From Rubripirellula tenax (lineage in GTDB: Bacteria > Planctomycetota > Planctomycetia > Pirellulales > Pirellulaceae), in contig NZ_SJPW01000003.1 of the NCBI RefSeq assembly GCF_007860125.1, positions 124,001 to 188,000 of the forward strand: DNA of 64,000 nucleotides. Reading direction: 5' to 3'. Shown here piece by piece: positions 48,501 through 56,593 of this stretch. Within the stretch, counting starts at the first letter, position 1, and the number at the start of each line of letters is the position of its first letter. The notes beneath the pieces are model-generated. The model did not search any database. It was not told where the DNA came from and saw only the letters and a list, made by a program, of their open reading frames with translations. The position numbers and the translations under genes are program-made.

Positions 48501-48676
48501 GCATGAACGAATCATGGCGCCGTGCGACGACGCTCATTCGCCAGCGAGAACTCGACCCGACGGCGGAACCGCTGCTGATGCAATCGGAGCACGATCGCCA
48601 GGGAATCACGGGTGACCAACCGTTATTCTGGAGCGGCTATCTGGTTTCGTCGCCACCGCACCCAACGGCCGAATGA
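45590..48676 (+). CDS. CHAT-domain protein with catalytic dyad lost
   Basis: The protein has 1028 aa. A basic N-terminus leads to a hydrophobic signal/anchor (FAWLAAAALSFCLFSPSQAV, about 56-78). The next 600 residues are helical and TPR-like (YPPQTYYLALGVYRGGDLPS, RNINGRMIDAIPALAMMGEC). The C-terminal 350 form a CHAT domain recognised from VPDGPLWYLPFELLPI, GDELFTTLVGLHVAGARSVL and LSRWAVGGESSAMLLREF. CHAT is a caspase-like fold. The His of the usual VxHxxxHG strand and the Cys of the SACxT strand are not found; the corresponding strands read HLVVASARPAN and VVLFGLRTSID. It is therefore probably a non-proteolytic relative. ATG 45590 has GGAAG at -11. Convergent with a sigma-factor gene. Confidence 0.85.
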   Translation: MRPYHKCICLKRICLTRSLNASGPFPSRWVHHRRFATIVPPTLHSLRYSLRRRFAWLAAAALSFCLFSPSQAVFAQGQGTAFGTLGGVEPTGQYPPQTYYLALGVYRGGDLPSALNAFEAALRGSRRNINGRMIDAIPALAMMGECHWHLGNVPAAREISDQVYDIATRYQGWLSRVDWNSTVQMGVQRTKPNWLWPDAASVNLIATSDRMMFLSGNRVTEQSLVAGGAIEELNVRSMDIIEIMRGIATASYRRRIILGPLSEEDSMAVALVSATKFPANLNIPVARSLIGSMRTAGYFSEHDEKSVVAEAARSSTPGGVHPLSPIAMLCQASTLAASANPDDVIPIAANVANAAAVLEQPEWIGEAMQLAAGCTSPARAATVAQMATVAAGSLSRQSRLGTLHCLIAAADAAVTAGDPASASGLLGQAQALSSRRDVIQPRLEAYGAYVLARIAAANGATMGSGKVNDLDKALSSIEGFALRHADRKRSLVSMPRIYQLGLVTQMAGSNVGASTGSKWLKMYCDEPSIDVWRRDPVDAIAGLILDRAPAHAMRINLAAASGYAEDLLQASDAMLAARFVDRQPIGGRILQARAIAGGDDQLLAPEIAELRKAAGPLMAELRGAAINRAEPDAAVAQMMEAKATLLAINRTSLPQVAVPTLDPKLPIAKLGPRTAMLTYTHVGNRLYATLSADGKVVMWNVAAGNRIPGDISRLMMSIGVGKTRGKRLPEDDEWKTIAVSIRQKLFPEGNQITAERFDELIIVPDGPLWYLPFELLPIGEPDSPLISEKIAIRYAPTPGIAVKPTAMPATSRVVGITTDQFFAPRDVDLNASIVDSVVDVIKEPLRLPDQLNVPTGLVGDRVGHLVVASARPANLKNPLATGLATYDQSSPYGTVEGWLRFPVGSPASVVLFGLRTSIDIGQIGSGDELFTTLVGLHVAGARSVLLSRWAVGGESSAMLLREFLQELPFMGMNESWRRATTLIRQRELDPTAEPLLMQSEHDRQGITGDQPLFWSGYLVSSPPHPTAE

Positions 48677-48720
48677 TCGCCGCGTCGGCTTTTACGCTGC
48701 GATTTCCGCCGACGCACTAA

Positions 48721-48820
48721 CTGCCTGCTGAAAAAGGGGGCTGACCCTCTCCGACGTTTCGAATTCACAATATTTCAGCAACGTCTCCAAAGGGTCAGAC
48801 CCCGTTTTCAACAGGCTGCT
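48721..48820. repeat. Long imperfect inverted repeat
   Basis: A left arm of about 38 nt (48721-48758, with CTGCTGAAAAAGGGGGCTGA) and a right arm (48781-48820, with AGGGTCAGACCCCGTTTTCA) are inverted copies with about five mismatches. The spacer of about 22 nt is AT-rich. It ends on the stop codon of the sigma-factor gene and lies 45 bp after the CHAT gene. It could form a strong hairpin serving as a bidirectional terminator, or be a small MITE-like repeat. Confidence 0.8.
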
Positions 48821-49475
48821 AAGCCAATTCGGGAAAGACGCCTTCGTCCAATTCCATTCGGTTGATGATCGAACGCAGTCGAATTTGGAAGTCGCTTTTG
48901 TAGTTCGCGATCTGCTGTTCACTGAGGCCCGTTGCCTCGGCGACTTCTTTGTTGGGCATGCCGACGACAAACAGCAGCTCGATCGCTTTCAGCTTGTTCC
49001 AACCCTCGCCTGATTTCCATCGATCGACTTGCTCGCCGATCGCGTCTCGTACCGCAGACTCTTCGATTGCTTTGCGTTCGACACTGCGGGCGATCGAACT
49101 GGCGACACGATCGCTGCCGGCGGGCTCCATTGCGGCCCCCTCGCCACTGCTACCCCGATGGTGCATTTGGATCGATGGTCGACGGCCTTCGCGACGCAAA
49201 TGATCGGTCAGCTTGTAAGCGCAGATTGAAAACAAATAGCTTTCTAATCGGCGATTGCCGTCGTAGTTGGGCAGACTGATCAAGAAACCGACAAACGCCT
49301 CTTGGACAATGTCCTCGCTGCTGGCTCGATTGCGAATACGGCTATCGGTGAAGGCAAGCAACCGACCTTCGAAACGATCGATCAACGACTGCCACGCTTC
49401 CTGGTCGCCCTTGCGAATCTGATCGACCAAGTACGCATCTGCATCGCTGGGCGGCTGGTTTTGGTAATCGACCAT
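48819..49475 (-). CDS. ECF-like RNA polymerase sigma factor
   Basis: The protein has 218 aa. The sigma-2 region is recognised from LVDQIRKGDQEAWQSLIDRF, ASSEDIVQEAFVGFLISLP, RRLESYLFSICAYKLTDHLR and REGRRPS, and sigma-4 from KAIELLFVVGMPNKEVAEAT followed by GLSEQQIANYKSDFQIRLR. The linker is rich in Gly/Ala/Ser. No anti-sigma gene is adjacent. It probably directs a specialised regulon, as in the many ECF-type sigma factors of planctomycetes. ATG 49475 (MVDYQNQ) is preferred to TTG 49511. It ends inside the inverted repeat between it and the CHAT gene. Confidence 0.88.
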   Translation of the reverse strand: MVDYQNQPPSDADAYLVDQIRKGDQEAWQSLIDRFEGRLLAFTDSRIRNRASSEDIVQEAFVGFLISLPNYDGNRRLESYLFSICAYKLTDHLRREGRRPSIQMHHRGSSGEGAAMEPAGSDRVASSIARSVERKAIEESAVRDAIGEQVDRWKSGEGWNKLKAIELLFVVGMPNKEVAEATGLSEQQIANYKSDFQIRLRSIINRMELDEGVFPELA

Positions 49476-49671
49476 AGGACATACTGCACTTGGAAAGATA
49501 GAAAGACACAAACAAGGGGTCGCCTATCACTCTATCCCACCCGTCCAGAATTTGAAAATCATTCCCCCGCAACCATTCCCCACCATCATTCACACGCAGA
49601 GGGACGTTCCGCTAGGATTGGCCGGCCCGCTTCCCTTCCCAACGCGCCCCTTCCCGCCCCCACTGCGACGA

Positions 49672-50754
49672 ATGACAGACGAAGAAACACCGGCCGGTGC
49701 CCGCGGAATCGATCTGGAATCGGGAATGCTTGCCCGCGTTCGTCAATGGACCGACGTGTTTCCGTGGGTACGGTTGAGCCGTTGCTTGCGAATCGCTGGC
49801 GCTCCGTCGATGCTGTTCGTGACGGCAATAGCGATGGCGATCCATGCAATCGGACTGCGACTGTTGACGGGTTCGTCGCCTCCGTCGTGGCGATGGTCGG
49901 ATGCCGGTCCCGCGATGGTTCGCGAACCGCTTGAAAAGATCGCCTCGCTTGTCATCGCTGCGGAACCCACGTCCATCTTTTGGTGGCCGGAACATGGTGG
50001 GGTGACGACCGCTTTGACCACGATTGTCTGGTCCATGTTGGTATGGATTCCAGTCGCGTTGATGTTGGCACGGCAGGGCGGTTTGCTGGCCGCGGGTCGC
50101 CCGATGGCACCCCTGTCGGTGGTGTTTCGTTACGCGGTAGCCCGCACGGCGCCGGCTTGGATCGTTGCCATGGTTCCGCTGCTATGTGTCGCCGCGATCG
50201 GGTTGATCATGGTAGTCGTCGGAGTCGGAGCGAGATCGATCGCGGTGAACCAAGCCATCGAAGTCGCGTTCGGTTTCCTCGTCGCTGTCATCGCGATCCC
50301 CGCCGGACTGTTGGCCTTTGGATCAATCGTGGCGATTCCGATCGGATGGGCTGCACTTGCAAACGAAGGTGACGCCGACCCGCTGGATTCGCTCAGCCGC
50401 GGTTACGAGTATTTCTATCGTCGACCGGTTCATTGCTTGGGTTATGGTGTGATCGCCGCTGCCTTGATCGCCGTTGCAGCCACCATTGCGTCCGGCGTTG
50501 CTTGGTCGGCACGATCGATCGTGCTGTCGATGATGGGGCTGGTCAGCGCGCCGATTTCAACGTCGGACGCGGCACAGTTGCTTTGTGGACAGCTTCCTAT
50601 CATCATTTCAGTCACACTTTTCTGGGGTCTCGGCGGCGGCGTCTACTTACTGCTTCGCGCGGCCGCAGGTGGCCAAGAAGTCGAAGACCTTTGGATTCCG
50701 CCTACGGCGCCAACCCAGTCTATGCCGAGTCTACGGTCACACTCGTCTACCTAA
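49672..50754 (+). CDS. Multi-pass membrane protein
   Basis: The protein has 360 aa. About six hydrophobic segments are seen: LFVTAIAMAIHAIGLRLL, ALTTIVWSMLVWIPVALML, APAWIVAMVPLLCVAAIGLI, FLVAVIAIPAGLLAFGSIVA, CLGYGVIAAALIAVAATIAS and LPIIISVTLFWGLGGGVYLL. No family motif was recognised; the layout recalls planctomycete proteins of unknown function next to sigma-factor genes. ATG 49672 is preferred; a longer frame from TTG 49552 begins with a Pro-rich run. Divergent from the sigma-factor gene (197 bp). Confidence 0.8.
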   Translation: MTDEETPAGARGIDLESGMLARVRQWTDVFPWVRLSRCLRIAGAPSMLFVTAIAMAIHAIGLRLLTGSSPPSWRWSDAGPAMVREPLEKIASLVIAAEPTSIFWWPEHGGVTTALTTIVWSMLVWIPVALMLARQGGLLAAGRPMAPLSVVFRYAVARTAPAWIVAMVPLLCVAAIGLIMVVVGVGARSIAVNQAIEVAFGFLVAVIAIPAGLLAFGSIVAIPIGWAALANEGDADPLDSLSRGYEYFYRRPVHCLGYGVIAAALIAVAATIASGVAWSARSIVLSMMGLVSAPISTSDAAQLLCGQLPIIISVTLFWGLGGGVYLLLRAAAGGQEVEDLWIPPTAPTQSMPSLRSHSST

Positions 50755-50788
50755 ACGTGCTTCACCTATCAGCCCGAAGGGCCCAGCG

Positions 50789-52060
50789 ATGCAACAACGA
50801 TTCTCCATTTTCAAGACTCTATTGATCCTCGGCATGGGCCTTATCGGGTCCCAGTGCGAAGACTCCACCGCCCAAGAGACGGCTACGGCTTGGCGAACGG
50901 TCAACGTTAGCAACACGATCACTCGAGTCGCGCCTTGGTCGGGCATCGTGTTTTGGAATGACAATGATGCGGTGGATACGGATGCGATCCAGTTGGAATA
51001 CAGCTATGTCAAATACAACGACATTGTGCGCGACAAGGGCGTTTACGACTGGACCATGGTCGAAACGTTGCTGGACCAGGCCGCATCGCGAGGACACCAA
51101 CAAATTTTGCGTTTCTATTTCATCTATCCTGGTGAACCGACGACCGTCCCCGATTACATCAAACAGCTTTCGCATTACAAAGAAATCACCGCCAAAAGCG
51201 AAGGCAACCCGACCGGATTCGTCGACTGGTCGGCGCCCGAAGTCCAACAGTTCGCACTCGATTTTTACTCAGAATTTGCGGCCCGCTACGACCAGGATCC
51301 CCGCCTGGCTTACCTGCAAACGGGGTTCGGTTTGTGGGCCGAGTATCACATCTATGACGGCCCATGGAAAATGGGTCAAACGTTTCCGACGAAACAATTT
51401 CAGACGACTTTCTTGAACCATCTGGCGAAACAGTTTCGCGATACACCTTGGATGATTTCGATCGATGCTGCCGATACGGACTATACGCCGTTCGACGATC
51501 AACCCGAATTGTTGCGACTGAACTTTGGCGTCTTTGACGATTCGTTCTTGTGTAAACCGCATGCCAAAGAGAACGCCAAAAACTGGGCATTCTTTGGACG
51601 TGATCGTTGGGAACGAGGTCCCGGCGGTGGTGAGTTCAGTTACTACAACAAGAAGGACCAGAAACTTGCCCTATCAGCGTCGGGGCCAAACGGCCGAACG
51701 TTCCAGGACATGGCGTCGGAATTTCACCTGACATTCATCATCGGCAACGACCAATCGCGATACCAACCGATGCCACGCATCGCCGAAGCGGGAATGGCAA
51801 TCGGCTATCGCATGACCATTTCGGATTGCCAAACCAACGGCAACGATTGGCGAATCAAAGTCACCAATAGCGGCATCGCGCCGATGTACCACGACGCATT
51901 TGTGGCGATCGGTGACCGCCGCTCGGCAACGTCGCTGAAAGGCCTGCTACCGGGGAAATCCGCCGTTTGCGAGATTGCGAAAGGCGGATCAAAACCCGAC
52001 ATCAGCATTCAATCGGATCGCTTGGTGAATGGCCAAACGATCCCATTTGAAGCAAAATAG
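50789..52060 (+). CDS. Secreted DUF4832-like protein with glycosidase-type barrel
   Basis: The protein has 423 aa. Signal peptide (FSIFKTLLILGMGLIGSQC; Cys could be a lipobox). The N-terminal domain resembles a TIM barrel of the beta-galactosidase kind (RVAPWSGIVFWNDNDAVDTD, WTMVETLLDQAASRGHQQIL, FRFYFIYPGE-type strand, YLQTGFGLWAEYHIYDG). The C-terminal part is beta-rich (VTNSGIAPMYHDAFVAIGDR). These match the DUF4832/DUF4874 pair in my memory of the families. It probably binds or cuts a polysaccharide. ATG 50789 has AAGGG 8 nt upstream. Confidence 0.78.
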   Translation: MQQRFSIFKTLLILGMGLIGSQCEDSTAQETATAWRTVNVSNTITRVAPWSGIVFWNDNDAVDTDAIQLEYSYVKYNDIVRDKGVYDWTMVETLLDQAASRGHQQILRFYFIYPGEPTTVPDYIKQLSHYKEITAKSEGNPTGFVDWSAPEVQQFALDFYSEFAARYDQDPRLAYLQTGFGLWAEYHIYDGPWKMGQTFPTKQFQTTFLNHLAKQFRDTPWMISIDAADTDYTPFDDQPELLRLNFGVFDDSFLCKPHAKENAKNWAFFGRDRWERGPGGGEFSYYNKKDQKLALSASGPNGRTFQDMASEFHLTFIIGNDQSRYQPMPRIAEAGMAIGYRMTISDCQTNGNDWRIKVTNSGIAPMYHDAFVAIGDRRSATSLKGLLPGKSAVCEIAKGGSKPDISIQSDRLVNGQTIPFEAK

Positions 52061-52088
52061 GTTGCCGACCAGAGTGATGACGGCGCGA

Positions 52089-53186
52089 CTACGGCAGATC
52101 CATGACGACCAAGCGTTGCACTTCGTCGGACTTGCCGATGACGACGATGGCTTGCGAATCTGACAGTTTGTCCATTTGAGTCACGCCGTCAAATGCGGCG
52201 ATTGTTTCAAATGGTTGTCCCGCCGTGCCACCATTGGCCACCCGTTGGGTCAGTCCGGTCGCGTTTTGAATGTCATCCGTGCTGATCTTCATCACGCCAC
52301 GCGCAGTGTTGCTCATCAGCAGCGTGGACCGACCGTCTTTTTCGTAGGTGATCAAATCGATCGGGCTATTCCAGTTGCCAAGTTCTGCAACCGTTGTACC
52401 GCGAACGGTTTCTTTGCTTCCCAGACTTTCAATGGGAAAACGAACCAAGGGAGTGCACGTGAAGCCGGCAAGCAACGTTGCTTCGCCATCGATTGTCATC
52501 GGCACGAACGTTCGGATCGTGGGCTCTTCGACGCGTCCGTGCGCGGCATGATAGATCTGGACATGGGTCACGATACTGTTGTCCGAAAACGGAAACGAAA
52601 ACTCCATCACGTTCGATGGTGATTCCGTGGCGGAGACGCCCGACACCATCACTTTGCCGTCGAAGAAGGCGATGTCGGTGATTGATTCCATTCGCAGATT
52701 CTTCTGACGGCGGCCTTGGCCCGTGATCTCGTCGGCGGGAGGATCGGGCAATGCTTTGGCCGCGTGAACGACGTTCTGCAAATCGATGGACGTCAACTCG
52801 CCGTCGGCACCGACTTGCAACAGATGGAATTGTCCTTTGCTTTCCGCAGAAACGACAATCGTTTTCGATTGCGGATCGACGGCCAAATCACCAATAACGA
52901 TATCGCCCGCGGCTGATCCCACTTTGTCACCGATCGCAAGCCGCACGTCGGCGACATTGATCGCGAACTCAGCCGGAGGCGTCGAATCGTTCGCGACCGA
53001 GATCGCATACACGGTGGCGGCTTTGGGGTCGCCGACCAACAACACGCCGTTTTCAGCGAATGCCATTGGGCCGAGCGATTGCAGTTTGACGGAACCGGCC
53101 GTCAACCCTTGCTCGGCGTTGGCGGGGACAGCCATGCCGACGACGGTCGATACGGCCAAAATCACAGCGACAGGGAAACGTAACAT
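52089..53186 (-). CDS. Secreted propeller-like protein, unknown
   Basis: The protein has 365 aa. Signal peptide (RFPVAVILAVSTVVGMAVPA). Repeated beta segments (NGVLLVGDPKAATVYAISVA, VIGDLAVDPQSKTIVVSAES, DIAFFDGKVMVSGVSATESP, SNVMEFSFPF) suggest a beta-propeller, but no family signature was found. Likely periplasmic. ATG 53186 is chosen over a TTG 15 nt earlier; GAGAG precedes it. Divergent from the RidA gene. Confidence 0.75.
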   Translation of the reverse strand: MLRFPVAVILAVSTVVGMAVPANAEQGLTAGSVKLQSLGPMAFAENGVLLVGDPKAATVYAISVANDSTPPAEFAINVADVRLAIGDKVGSAAGDIVIGDLAVDPQSKTIVVSAESKGQFHLLQVGADGELTSIDLQNVVHAAKALPDPPADEITGQGRRQKNLRMESITDIAFFDGKVMVSGVSATESPSNVMEFSFPFSDNSIVTHVQIYHAAHGRVEEPTIRTFVPMTIDGEATLLAGFTCTPLVRFPIESLGSKETVRGTTVAELGNWNSPIDLITYEKDGRSTLLMSNTARGVMKISTDDIQNATGLTQRVANGGTAGQPFETIAAFDGVTQMDKLSDSQAIVVIGKSDEVQRLVVMDLP

Positions 53187-53328
53187 GCTAGACTCTCGCA
53201 AATTGGGGGTGGGTCGGATTCTGGTGAGCAGGGGCGACCGTGAAGACAGCTTTCATCGTATCGTTTTCAAACCCCGCCGCTTCGTTTACGTTTTGAAGAT
53301 TCACGTTTTTCCTTAGAGAGTATTTCTG

Positions 53329-53793
53329 ATGAGCGCCGAAGCACGACTTACCGAACTGAAACTGGTTCTTCCCCCATCCCCCAAGCCCGTCGGTGTCTAC
53401 AAGCCGATCGTCGTCGCGGGAAACTTGGCCTATCTTTCCGGTCACGGCCCATTGAAAGCCGACACAAAACTGATCAAGGGCCGATTGGGATTGGACATGG
53501 ATGTCGAAGCGGGATACGAGGCGGCGCGCGTGACGGGGTTAGCGATGTTGGCCACGTTGCAGTCGCATTTCGGATCCCTCGATAAGGTCAATCGCTTGGT
53601 CAAACTGCTGGGCTTGGTTCGATGCACCGATTCGTTTGACCAGCAACCGGCCGTCATCAACGGCTGCAGCGAACTTTTCCGCGACGTGTTCGGCGAAGAG
53701 AACGGCGTGGCGGCTCGAAGCGCCCTGGGCACCAACGCGCTGCCCGGCGGCATCGCCGTCGAAATCGAAGCGATCTTCGAAATCAAAGTTTGA
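53329..53793 (+). CDS. RidA/YjgF-family protein
   Basis: The protein has 154 aa. The fold is recognised from VYKPIVVAGNLAYLSGHGPL, VTGLAMLATLQSHFGSLDKV, LLGLVRCTDSFDQQPAVING and the tail RSALGTNALPGGIAVEIEAI. It belongs to the branch with SALGTNALPGG rather than the RidA-I type with the active Arg in VRVxxLPxG, so imine deaminase activity is not certain. ATG 53329, cytoplasmic, with AGAGAG about 8 nt upstream. Confidence 0.9.
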   Translation: MSAEARLTELKLVLPPSPKPVGVYKPIVVAGNLAYLSGHGPLKADTKLIKGRLGLDMDVEAGYEAARVTGLAMLATLQSHFGSLDKVNRLVKLLGLVRCTDSFDQQPAVINGCSELFRDVFGEENGVAARSALGTNALPGGIAVEIEAIFEIKV

Positions 53794-53913
53794 CGGGGGA
53801 AATCAAAGTTTGACGAGTTTTTAGTTGCCTTGATGGACAACGATGCCTATCGTTGCGACTAGTCGAATCCTTCGTTACTCACGTTTTCGGGTCCGCATTG
53901 TCGAACCCTGTTG

Positions 53914-55020
53914 ATGTCTTCTAAACTTCGCCGCCAAATCGCTTGGCAGGCTGCTCGCCTAATGCATTCCCGTGACGTCACGGAATACTTTCAAGCCAAA
54001 CAAAGGGCCGCGCGTGCTGTGGTCCGCGGCTGGGTTAAACCGGCCGACTTGCCCAGCAATGCCGAAATCCGTGAACAGGTTCAGATTCTGGCTCGTCTAC
54101 ACGAGGGCTCGCGCCCGACGAACCAGTTGCGATCGATGCGACTGCGGGCGATGTGGTGGATGAAACAGCTTGAAGAGTTCCACCCCAAGCTGATCGGCAG
54201 CGTTTGGACGGGCGGAATCCGCGAAGGTTCGGACATCGACATCCACGTGTTCACGAACCATCCCGACACAATTGCTATGCGCGTCGAAGCGCTCGGTGGG
54301 TCACACACTCTCGAGCGAAAGCGAGTCGTGAAAGATGGCCAGTCGCGAGTCTTCACGCACATTCACATCCGTGATGAGCATCCGATCGAGTTGACGGTCT
54401 ATTCGACGTCGCTGCTGGGTTTTCGATTCCGCAGTTCGATCACCGGCAAGCCGATCGAACATGCGTCGACGGCCGAGCTTGAAAAACGGATTCAAATCGA
54501 ACACGACGTCGATCCCGATCAACTCCAAGCGAACCTCGACGACATGGATACTCGTCCGGATCGTTGGAACGTTTACTTGGCGTTGCTGATGCCGCTTGAA
54601 AGCGTTCGCGAGAATCCAAAGTTTCATCCCGAAGGCGACGTGCTTCATCACAGCCTGCAGGTCTATGACTTAGCCAAAGACGAAGCCGCCTACGACGAAG
54701 ACTTTCTGCTGGCAGCCCTGTTGCACGATGTCGGCAAGGCGATCGATCCCTACGATCATGTGGCGGCGGGCTTGGAAGCACTTGATGGCTTCGTTTCGGA
54801 GCGGACAGCATGGCTGATCCAGCACCACATGGACGCGCATAAAATTCGCGATCACTCGCTGGGCGCACGGCGGCGGCGACGCTTGTCCGAGCATCCGTCG
54901 TTCGATGATCTGATGCGGCTCAGCGACTGTGACGTTGCCGGTCGAATCGCCGGCGCCGAGACGCCTTTGCTGGAAGAGGCTCTCGACTACATCGAACAAC
55001 TCGAAGACATGTTCGGATGA
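53914..55020 (+). CDS. Nucleotidyltransferase - HD-domain protein
   Basis: The protein has 368 aa. Residues about 90-165 are a Pol-beta-type nucleotidyltransferase (GSVWTGGIREGSDIDIHVF, Asp107 and Asp109, third acid in HPIELTVYS). Residues about 235-350 form an HD phosphohydrolase (DVLHHSLQVYDLA, His245/246; LLHDVGKAIDP, His271-Asp272; SDCDVAGRI, Asp340). The combination resembles CCA-adding or GlnD-type architectures, but the protein is shorter and lacks ACT domains. It probably transfers a nucleotide to a small molecule or protein and removes it again. ATG 53914, directly after an in-frame TTG. Confidence 0.82.
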   Translation: MSSKLRRQIAWQAARLMHSRDVTEYFQAKQRAARAVVRGWVKPADLPSNAEIREQVQILARLHEGSRPTNQLRSMRLRAMWWMKQLEEFHPKLIGSVWTGGIREGSDIDIHVFTNHPDTIAMRVEALGGSHTLERKRVVKDGQSRVFTHIHIRDEHPIELTVYSTSLLGFRFRSSITGKPIEHASTAELEKRIQIEHDVDPDQLQANLDDMDTRPDRWNVYLALLMPLESVRENPKFHPEGDVLHHSLQVYDLAKDEAAYDEDFLLAALLHDVGKAIDPYDHVAAGLEALDGFVSERTAWLIQHHMDAHKIRDHSLGARRRRRLSEHPSFDDLMRLSDCDVAGRIAGAETPLLEEALDYIEQLEDMFG

Positions 55021-55026
55021 TTGGGT

Positions 55027-55638
55027 CTACGTTTTTCGATACAGCCGAATATCGTTTGGACCACAAAACATCATCAACAATGCACCACGCGCCGCGTAGC
55101 GGTTGAACACGGCTTCGTGGAAATCATCCTCGCCCGGCCATGGGTACGAGTACACGATGGCGAAGTCATCGATGTCCAGCCCGATCGAATCGTAAGCATT
55201 TTCGACCGGGTGCCCGAGGCTGGGCAACATCGGATCGTCGGCCAACGATTCGGCGCCGGTTGGCAAAAAGTTTCCGTGGACCAACTCGACGGGAACCTCC
55301 CAATCGTCGACCGTGATCCGGCCTTGCTGTAACAGCACGTCTTCCGATTCGATTCCGATCACATCCAACCCCAACAGTGCAGCCGCCGCGCTGACGATTG
55401 CGAATCCACTACCCCATTCGACGAATCGTCGCCCGATCGTCATTTGAGTCTCAAGTGTCCAATCGAGCGACTGAAAAACGTGCGAGTAATCGGCCGCAAC
55501 GAATTGCTCGATCTGTGGCCGGTCCCAACGATCTTGAAACGCCTCGATGCGTTGTTTGGCTGACTCGAATCGCTTGACGACGCGATCAGGGATCGGCCGC
55601 GCATCGACGTGCGATGGGATCTCAATTTTTTGAAGCAC
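55027..55638 (-). CDS. Methyltransferase-like protein
   Basis: The protein has 203 aa. FVEWGSGFAIVSAAAALLGL followed by DVIGIESEDVLLQQG has the pattern of the SAM-binding motif I region of class I methyltransferases (GxGxx, then an acidic residue at the end of strand 2). The C-terminus is helical (FDFHEAVFNRYAARGALL-type segment). The substrate is unknown. GTG 55638 is chosen because AAGAAGA lies 6 nt upstream, whereas TTG 55644 would be adjacent to it. Convergent with the nucleotidyltransferase-HD gene. Confidence 0.65.
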   Translation of the reverse strand: MLQKIEIPSHVDARPIPDRVVKRFESAKQRIEAFQDRWDRPQIEQFVAADYSHVFQSLDWTLETQMTIGRRFVEWGSGFAIVSAAAALLGLDVIGIESEDVLLQQGRITVDDWEVPVELVHGNFLPTGAESLADDPMLPSLGHPVENAYDSIGLDIDDFAIVYSYPWPGEDDFHEAVFNRYAARGALLMMFCGPNDIRLYRKT

Positions 55639-55696
55639 AAGCAATCTTCTTTACGTTTTGACCAGACGTGTCCATTGTCATTGGAACGATGATTTC

Positions 55697-55948
55697 ATGA
55701 ACGACACAACCACCACAAAATGTTTGGGATCCGATGACATCGAGACGGACCAACAAACCACCGACGATTGCGAAGCCATGATCGTTTGCTTGAACACACG
55801 ACGGTTCGTGATCGTGCGGCCGAGCGAAAAAATGAACGTCTGGCCGTGTGAGGGAGGTTGGGAGCGAATCCGACAAATCCACACCGGAGACCGAGTCATC
55901 TACCAGGGAAAAATTTCGATCGTTCGGGCTGTCGAAGTCTATCGCTAG
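55697..55948 (+). CDS. Small acidic protein, unknown
   Basis: The protein has 83 aa from ATG 55697 (MNDTTTTKCLGSDDIETDQQ, then TTDDCEAMIVCLNTRRFVIV). It has a Thr/Asp-rich start and a beta-rich C-terminal half (IRQIHTGDRVIYQGKISIVR). No family was recognised. A frame that begins at TTG 55658 adds 13 residues. The following 55949-56160 has only a tandem repeat. Confidence 0.5.
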   Translation: MNDTTTTKCLGSDDIETDQQTTDDCEAMIVCLNTRRFVIVRPSEKMNVWPCEGGWERIRQIHTGDRVIYQGKISIVRAVEVYR

Positions 55949-56041
55949 ACAGGGCTGAAAAAGCGGCCAACGCTTGTGGTCCTGGCAAGCCGCGACAGGC
56001 AACGAACTGCGAAGCCGCTTGCGTTTATCAATCCTCGCGAA

Positions 56042-56108
56042 CGGAGGCCCAGAGGCCCAGAGGCCCGGGGTCCAGGGTCCGGGGTCCGGGGTCCGGGGTC
56101 ACAGGGTC
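56042..56108 (+). repeat. Short tandem repeats
   Basis: GAGGCCCA is repeated about 3 times (56044-56066), then GGGTCCG-type units about 5 times (56067-56103), ending in GGGTCACAGGGTCAC. These are purine/GC-rich simple repeats in a gene-free stretch with no coding signal. Confidence 0.7.
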
Positions 56109-56160
56109 ACAATGTCTCGGGGCACGCGAGGTGACGGTAAAAAACAGGGCGGCGATTTTT

Positions 56161-56520
56161 CTAGGTCGTGCCTTCGTCGAAATTCGCGTCTAGGTCTGGG
56201 TTGACGGCATATTCCCATTCCAAAGTCTCGACGTCGGTCGCATCGGCCCAACGACTTTGCGGTCCCCAAAGCGCTTCCTGGCAAATCGGACACTTTGCGT
56301 CTTCGATGTTTGGATATTGATGTGCCGTGTTGACATCGGGTTCCAACCAGATCGCTTCGCACTCGTCACACACAATCAAACCGTGCGGCTGGGTTGATCC
56401 CGTTTTCGCGAACTGGTTTTCGATGTCGATGGAATCTTTTGCTGCGACACCGCAGATCCGAATACCGCACAAGCCGCCGCCACAAATGGGACAGAAATTG
56501 ATGGAATGTTTTGGGCTCAC
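56161..56520 (-). CDS. Small zinc-ribbon protein
   Basis: The protein has 119 aa from GTG 56520 (MSPKHSINFCPICGGGLCG). Three CxxC-type pairs are visible: FCPICGGG, VCDECEAIW and KCPICQEALW, so it likely binds zinc. The C-terminus is acidic (NPDLDANFDEGTT). GGAG lies 10 nt before this GTG; other possible starts are GTG 56580 and ATG 56628, the latter overlapping the previous gene by 35 bp. It lies directly downstream of the nuclease-like gene and could share its transcript. Function unknown. Confidence 0.55.
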   Translation of the reverse strand: MSPKHSINFCPICGGGLCGIRICGVAAKDSIDIENQFAKTGSTQPHGLIVCDECEAIWLEPDVNTAHQYPNIEDAKCPICQEALWGPQSRWADATDVETLEWEYAVNPDLDANFDEGTT

Positions 56521-56593
56521 GACGAGCAGGCTCCGTTGGATCAGATTGACGGGGAATAACGACGGACAAGGCACAAACACGCAATGATCAAGG

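Noticed and set aside
56042-56108. Possible CRISPR-like array
   Set aside because: Units are 7-8 nt and contiguous, with no spacers; simple tandem repeats only.
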